Of a stretch of DNA of 20,392 nt, positions 15,913-20,392 are shown in pieces (position 1 is the first letter of the stretch; every line of letters begins with the position of its first letter). Location of the stretch: contig QGUX01000020.1 in the NCBI GenBank assembly GCA_003242275.1, forward strand, positions 1 to 20,392, written 5' to 3'. The notes beneath the pieces are model-generated. The model had not been told where the DNA came from. It saw only the letters and a list, made by a program, of their open reading frames with translations, and did not search any database. Source of the stretch: Pseudomonadota bacterium. Its GTDB lineage: Bacteria > Pseudomonadota > Gammaproteobacteria > Steroidobacterales > Steroidobacteraceae. Position numbers and translations under genes: made by a program.

Positions 15913-17355
15913 TCAGGGCTTCAGGCTATCCGGCGCGACCCAGCCGCCGCCGAGGGCGACGTACAGGTTCACGGCCGTGTTCAGCCGCTGCAGGCGCGTC
16001 TGGGCCAGCGAGTCCTGCGCCTGGAACAGCGAGCGCTGCGCCTCCAGCAGGTCCTGCAGGCTGGCCGAGCCCTCGCGCTGCTGGATGCGCACCAGTTCCA
16101 TGGCGCGCTCGGCCTGGGCCAGGGTCTGCCGCTGGCTGACCTCGGTCTCGAGGTTGGCGTAGGCCGTGGCCAGGGTGTCGTCGATTTCCTTGAGCGCCTG
16201 GCGGATGGTCTGGGCGTAGTTGAGCAGGGCGATGTACTCGTTCGACTCCGCCGTCAGCACGTTGTTGCGGCGCGTGCGGAAGTTGAAGATGCTCTCGGCG
16301 ATGCGCAGTGCGCCCGAGATCGAGTAGGTGCGCGCGTCGGTCAGGGTGAACAGTTCCTGCGATACCGTGTTGCCGCTGGCGTCCAGCGACAGCGTCACCG
16401 GGATCAGGCTGCCGCGCGCCGCGGCGAGGTTGGCCCGGGCCGAGATCAGGTCCAGTTCGGCGCCGGCGATGTCCGGCCGGCGCAGCAGCAGCTCCGAGGG
16501 CGCCCAGGGGGCGATCTCGGGCACCGTGATCGCATCGATGGGCTCGCCGGCGATGCGGAAGTCCTGCGGCGTGACGCCGAGCAGGATGGCCAGCGCGGTC
16601 TCCGCCTGGCGGAGCTGGTTCTCCAGCGGGATCAGGTTGGTACGCTGCTGCAGCACGGTGGTGGACTGCTGCGCCAGGTCGTACTCGCGCAGCACGCCGT
16701 TGTCGTAGCGCACCTGCGCGATGCGCAGGATGTCCTCGGCGATCGCCAGGTTGCGCCGCGCCACGTCCACGCGCGAGCGCACCGACAGCAGGTTGAAGTA
16801 CGCGCGGGCGACGTTCGCCACCAGCTGGGTGCGGGCGAGGTCGGTGTCGTACTTGGTGCCGATGAAATTGGCGATCTGCGCACGGTAGCGCGCGGACTGC
16901 GTGCCGAACAGGTCGAAGGTGTAGCTGGTGGACAGCGACACCGAGGTGGACTCCGAGGAGGTCTCCGCGATCTGGTTGCCGCCGCGCTCGGTGCGGCTGG
17001 TGCTGGCGCTCAGCGACAGGTCCGGGAACAGGTCGTCGCGGGCGTTGCTGAACGTGCGCTCGGCGTTGCGCAGCCGCTCCTCGGCGATCAGCAGCGTGGG
17101 GCTGTCCTTCAGCGCCTGCTCGACCAGCTCGTTGAGCACCGGCGAATTGAACGCCTTCCACCACTCCGTCTGGATGCCCGGCACGGCGGCCGGGGTCAGG
17201 GCCGCATCCCAGGTGGCCGGCATGGCCACCGGGTTGTCGGTGTGGCGGATGTTGTAGGAGCAGCCCGCCAGCAGCGCCACCGCGGCACCCACGGTCAGCA
17301 GTCCGGGTACGGCCCGCTTGCGGGCGATGAGGTTGGAGGCAGTCAAGGCGATCAC
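15913..17355 (-). CDS. NodT/TolC-type outer membrane efflux lipoprotein
   Basis: The 480-aa protein is an outer membrane factor of the RND/ABC efflux type. The signal peptide ends in the lipobox LLAGC, with Cys32 as the lipidation site and Ser33 at +2, which favours outer membrane sorting. Two TolC-like halves follow: [18 protein letters not shown], then the coiled-coil helices ([19 protein letters not shown]), then a second half with [28 protein letters not shown], the signature of the NodT family. It forms the trimeric exit duct for the MacAB pump. GTG at 17355 overlaps the macB stop by four bases (GTGA), so the three efflux genes are translated as a unit. The C-terminus (VAPDSLKP) is intact. 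Confidence 0.94.
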   Translation of the reverse strand: MIALTASNLIARKRAVPGLLTVGAAVALLAGCSYNIRHTDNPVAMPATWDAALTPAAVPGIQTEWWKAFNSPVLNELVEQALKDSPTLLIAEERLRNAERTFSNARDDLFPDLSLSASTSRTERGGNQIAETSSESTSVSLSTSYTFDLFGTQSARYRAQIANFIGTKYDTDLARTQLVANVARAYFNLLSVRSRVDVARRNLAIAEDILRIAQVRYDNGVLREYDLAQQSTTVLQQRTNLIPLENQLRQAETALAILLGVTPQDFRIAGEPIDAITVPEIAPWAPSELLLRRPDIAGAELDLISARANLAAARGSLIPVTLSLDASGNTVSQELFTLTDARTYSISGALRIAESIFNFRTRRNNVLTAESNEYIALLNYAQTIRQALKEIDDTLATAYANLETEVSQRQTLAQAERAMELVRIQQREGSASLQDLLEAQRSLFQAQDSLAQTRLQRLNTAVNLYVALGGGWVAPDSLKP

Positions 17356-19328
17356 TCCGATTGCAGTGCGACCACCGGATCGAGCAGGGCGGCCTTGCGC
17401 GCGGGCAGCCAGCCGAAGATCAGTCCGATGGCAAAGGCGGATCCGAAAGCGAGGAGCACGGGGAAGATCGAGTAGGCGATGGGCATGCCGGCGAACACCT
17501 TCACCAGTGCCGCCGCACCGATGCCGAGCAGCACGCCCAGCACGCCGCCGATCAGCGACACCACCAGCGCCTCGATCAGGAACTGCTGCATGATGTTGCG
17601 CGTGCGCGCGCCGGTGGCCATGCGGATGCCGATCTCGCGCGTGCGCTCGGTGACGTTCACCAGCATGATGTTCATCACGCCGATGCCACCCACCAGCAGC
17701 GAGATCGCCGCGATCGAGCCGAGCAGGATGGTCATGGTCTGCTCCTGCTCCACGCGGCTGTCGAGCATGGCGCCCATGTTGAAGATGCGGAAGTCGACCT
17801 GCCCGTGCCGCTCGGTCAGCAGGGCCTCGATGTCCGCCTGCGTCTGGTTGATCTTCTTGATGTCCTCGACGGCGACCTGGGCGCGGCTGACGAAGCGCTG
17901 GCCCGTGACGCGCAGCTGGTTGGTCAGGTAGGGGATGACCACCACCTCGTCCTGGTCCTGGCCATTGGGCGAGGCACCCTTGCGCTCCAGCACCCCGATG
18001 ACCTTGAAGTTGAGGTTGTCCATCAGGATGTAGGCGCCCAGCGGATCCTCGCCGTCCGGGAACAGCGTGTCTGCCACCGTGCGCCCGAGCACGGCCACGG
18101 GCGCGTAGTCGCGCTCGTCCTGCTCGTCGAAGAACGTGCCCTGGGCCACGTTCCAGTTGCGCACCTGCAGGAAGGCCGGAGCGGTGCCGATCACCTGGGC
18201 GCGGATGTCGCGGTCCTGGTAGCGGAAGGTGCGCGTGCTCTCCTGGTTGGGAATGGCCGCGATCACGTTCGGGACCTCGGCGTTGATCGCGGCGATGTCG
18301 TCGAGCGTGAGGCTGCCGGAGCCCCGGTCGCCGCCGCGCTGGTTGCCCTGTGCGCCGGGATTGATGTTCAGCAGGTTGGCGCCGAAGGAACTGATGGCGT
18401 CGATGACCTGCTTCTTGGCGCCGTCGCCGATGGCCAGCATGGTGATCACCGAGCCCACGCCGATCACGATGCCCAGCAGCGTGAGGAAGGAGCGCAGCAT
18501 GTTCGAGCGCAGCGCCAGCAGCGCGCTCTTGGCCGCCTCGTAGGCCTCGGCCAGCGCGCTCATGCCGCCGCCGCGGCGCGCGGTCCAGCTCGCCACGTGC
18601 GGCGGGTTCTCCGGCGGACGCGGACCCGGGTCGGCGACGATGCGGCCGTCGCGGATCTCGATCACGCGGCGGGCATGGTCGGCCACTTCCTTGGCGTGGG
18701 TGATCAGGATCACCGTGTGGCCCTGCTCGGACAGCTCGTCGAGCAGCTTCATCACCTCGACGCCGCTCCTGCTGTCGAGTGCGCCGGTGGGCTCGTCGGC
18801 CAGGATGATCTCGCCGCCGTTCATCAGCGCGCGCGCGATGGACACGCGCTGCTGCTGGCCGCCGGAGAGCTGCTTGGGCCGGAAATTGACGCGCTCCTGG
18901 AGCCCCAGGCGCGTGAGCAGCTCGCGCGAGCGCTCGTGCCGGTCCTGCAGCTGCACGCCCGCGTACATGGCGGGCACCTCGACGTTCTCGGCGGCCGTGT
19001 TCTGCGAGATGAGGTTGTAGCTCTGGAACACGAAGCCGAAGGACTCGCGCCGGAGGTCCGACAGCTCGTCGCGGTCGAAGTCCGAGACGTCGCGTCCCTT
19101 GAACAGGTACTTGCCGGTGGTGGGCCGGTCGAGGCAGCCGAGGATGTTCATCAGCGTCGACTTGCCCGAGCCCGAGGCGCCCATGATGGCCACGAACTCG
19201 CCCGGGTAGATCTTCAGGTCGATGCCGTGCAGCACCTGCGTGGCAAGGTCGCCATTGAAGTACGTCTTGGTGACGCCCTGCAGTTCAATGACGGGAACTG
19301 CAGGGTCGTGCTTGTCACTGAGGCTCAT
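17352..19328 (-). CDS. macB: MacB, macrolide-type ABC exporter (ATPase and permease in one chain)
   Basis: The 658-aa protein matches MacB in length and layout. The nucleotide-binding domain has Walker [10 protein letters not shown] (50-58), the signature [15 protein letters not shown] (154-168), Walker [13 protein letters not shown] (174-185) and a switch histidine (LITHAKE). A linker leads to the first membrane helix (about 278-300, [18 protein letters not shown]). A ~230-residue periplasmic domain follows, then three C-terminal helices ([42 protein letters not shown] and [20 protein letters not shown]), with [13 protein letters not shown] between them. MacB works as a mechanotransmission pump, driving export of toxins, peptides or macrolides through MacA and an outer membrane duct. 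The ATG overlaps the macA stop (TGATG). The substrate is unknown. Confidence 0.96.
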   Translation of the reverse strand: MSLSDKHDPAVPVIELQGVTKTYFNGDLATQVLHGIDLKIYPGEFVAIMGASGSGKSTLMNILGCLDRPTTGKYLFKGRDVSDFDRDELSDLRRESFGFVFQSYNLISQNTAAENVEVPAMYAGVQLQDRHERSRELLTRLGLQERVNFRPKQLSGGQQQRVSIARALMNGGEIILADEPTGALDSRSGVEVMKLLDELSEQGHTVILITHAKEVADHARRVIEIRDGRIVADPGPRPPENPPHVASWTARRGGGMSALAEAYEAAKSALLALRSNMLRSFLTLLGIVIGVGSVITMLAIGDGAKKQVIDAISSFGANLLNINPGAQGNQRGGDRGSGSLTLDDIAAINAEVPNVIAAIPNQESTRTFRYQDRDIRAQVIGTAPAFLQVRNWNVAQGTFFDEQDERDYAPVAVLGRTVADTLFPDGEDPLGAYILMDNLNFKVIGVLERKGASPNGQDQDEVVVIPYLTNQLRVTGQRFVSRAQVAVEDIKKINQTQADIEALLTERHGQVDFRIFNMGAMLDSRVEQEQTMTILLGSIAAISLLVGGIGVMNIMLVNVTERTREIGIRMATGARTRNIMQQFLIEALVVSLIGGVLGVLLGIGAAALVKVFAGMPIAYSIFPVLLAFGSAFAIGLIFGWLPARKAALLDPVVALQSE

Positions 19329-20352
19329 CAGAAGGGTCGGAATCCGCCGGGGCCACCGGGGCCGCGGAAGTTGAAGTTCTGGTTCTGCTGGGTCGCGGCC
19401 GGGGCGGCGGCAGCCTTGGTGTCCTTGCGGCCGACCACCACTTCCTCACCTTCGGAAAGACCCTCGATCACCTCTCCGTGCACGCGGTCGTTGACCCCGA
19501 CCACGACCTGGCGCTCCTCGAGCGAGCCGTCGGGCTTGACCACCATCACGATGCCGCGGCGCTGGGTCTGGCGGCCGCCCTGGGCGGCCATGCCAAAACC
19601 ACCGCCGAACCCGCCATTGCCGCCGAAGCCGCCGGGGAAACCACCGCCCTGCGCCCTGCGCTGGCGGATCTGCTCGCGCATTTCCGGCGTGAGTTCGCCG
19701 CCGGGGAAGCCGCCCGGGAATCCACCGCCCATGCGTGGGCCGCGGCCCTCGCCGCCCGGCGGACCGCCGGCCGGCGGCGCACCCGCGCCAGGAGCCCCGG
19801 CGGGCGCACCTTCGCCCCCCGGAGCGGGCGCGCCATCCGCCTGTGCAGTGGCCGGGGGCGCGCTGCCGGCGGTGGCGCCGCCGGGTGCCGCACCCTGCGG
19901 ACGCGGCGCATTCCGCTGCTGTCCGCCTTCGCGCTGCGCGCGCTCGCGGGCGATCTGCTGGCCCTGCTGCAGCGCCGCCATCGGCACCTTCAGCACATTG
20001 CGCGCCTCGGCGGCGACGAAGAACACCTGCGCTGTCATCGACGGCATCAGCAGCATGGTGTCGTTGACCTTCTCGTTGTCCACGTCGAACAGCGCGTAGT
20101 AGAGCACCACCGAGTTCTGCACCTTCGGCGTGGGCTCGATGCGCTTGAGCGTGCCGTAGAAACGGCGGTTCGTGGCCGATGTGCCCAGCGTGGTGAAGTA
20201 GGCCGGCATGCCGGTGCGCAGCTTGGCGTAGTCGGCCTCGGACACCTCGGCGCGCACGGTCATGGTGTCGAGGTTGGCGATGGTCAGGATGGTGGGCGCC
20301 GACTGCGTGGCGTTGATGGTCTGGCCCTGCTTGGCCGCGATCGACACCACGG
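19328..20352 (-). CDS. macA: MacA, periplasmic adaptor subunit, N-terminus missing at contig end
   Basis: Only the C-terminal ~341 residues are present; the N-terminal anchor and hairpin are lost where genomic sequence ends at about 20352. Visible are the end of the lipoyl domain ([14 protein letters not shown]), the beta-barrel ([25 protein letters not shown], then [29 protein letters not shown]) and the membrane-proximal domain near the end ([27 protein letters not shown]). MacA joins MacB to the outer membrane duct. Between the last two domains lies an unusual ~120-residue insertion rich in Gly, Pro and Ala (19565-19930), with PGGF repeats and one helical island, [14 protein letters not shown] short glycine/asparagine tail ([16 protein letters not shown]) ends the chain. 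No internal start near 20350 is needed: the frame is open to the junction. Confidence 0.93.
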
Positions 20353-20392
20353 CCGTCTCTTATAAACATATCCGAGCCCCCGAGACTAAGGG
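20353..20392. other. Nextera transposon-end adapter remnant, not genomic
   Basis: The last 40 bases match the Nextera read-through adapter. Positions 20353-20371 match the 19-base mosaic end at 16 of 19 places (core GTCTCTTATA). Positions 20372-20386 match the following CCGAGCCCACGAGAC at 14 of 15. The final TAAGG equals the start of a common i7 index (TAAGGCGA). These bases should be trimmed. Excluding them leaves the macA junction codon as NCC, which fits the Thr expected in the family's GTVVS. Confidence 0.93.

Noticed and set aside
12734..16162. Plus-strand open frame of 1142 codons opposite the PepSY, receptor and efflux genes
   Set aside because: It is antisense to three well-supported genes, has a low-complexity composition rich in His, Gln, Ala and Gly, and shows no recognisable domain. 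Long empty frames are common opposite genes in GC-rich DNA.
17361..20099. Plus-strand open frame of 912 codons opposite macB and macA
   Set aside because: Same artefact: it mirrors conserved MacB/MacA codons, is full of HVxG/DxxH-like repeats, and has no domain or ribosome-binding site.
20348..20350. GTG as the true start of macA
   Set aside because: It lies inside a conserved strand of the lipoyl domain, and the upstream sequence is adapter rather than a leader region.

Overview
This window is very GC-rich, densely coded DNA from a gammaproteobacterium. The divergent pair yggS-proC-yggT / pilT-pilU is the arrangement known from Pseudomonas and relatives. The TonB-dependent receptor, tripartite efflux genes and lytic-enzyme fragment show a Gram-negative envelope. 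I cannot fix the genus. The base composition and gene style would suit Xanthomonadales, Nevskiales or a similar group. The last ~40 bases are not genomic: they match an Illumina Nextera adapter, so this is the end of an assembled contig.

Left part (1-5.4 kb, all +): the tail of a LysM protein, probably a MltD-like lytic transglycosylase, is followed by a secreted L,D-transpeptidase (YkuD family) and, one base later, ppnN (nucleotide 5'-monophosphate nucleosidase). Next come an unrecognised 79-aa basic protein and a possible 30-aa leucine-rich ORF. Then htpG, msrB and an alpha/beta hydrolase lie in a tightly coupled row with 4-base overlaps. A sigma-32-like promoter sits just ahead of htpG, so the row looks like a heat/oxidative-stress unit.

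Middle (6.1-12.1 kb): on the minus strand, yggS, proC and yggT are packed together (PLP homeostasis, proline synthesis, membrane protein). They are followed by an HU-family gene with its own promoter and a clear intrinsic terminator. Divergently, on the plus strand, there are three consecutive pilus-retraction-type ATPase genes: pilT, pilU and a third PilU-like paralogue. pilT carries a one-base frameshift about 30 codons before its expected end.

Right part (12.3-20.35 kb, all -): macA (N-terminus cut off by the contig end), macB and a NodT/TolC-type outer-membrane lipoprotein overlap each other and together encode a complete MacAB-type tripartite exporter. After a 164-base leader full of inverted repeats come a TonB-dependent receptor and a PepSY transmembrane protein, a pair that looks like a metal-chelate uptake and reduction module. 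The receptor's ribosome-binding site can be buried in a perfect 8-bp stem.

Nothing here is a wholly new multi-gene system. The best leads are the third PilT/U ATPase, the structured receptor leader, the Gly/Pro-rich insertion in MacA, the sigma-32-like promoter of the htpG-msrB-hydrolase row, and the two small proteins before htpG. I saw no tRNA, rRNA, CRISPR array, insertion sequence or attachment site.
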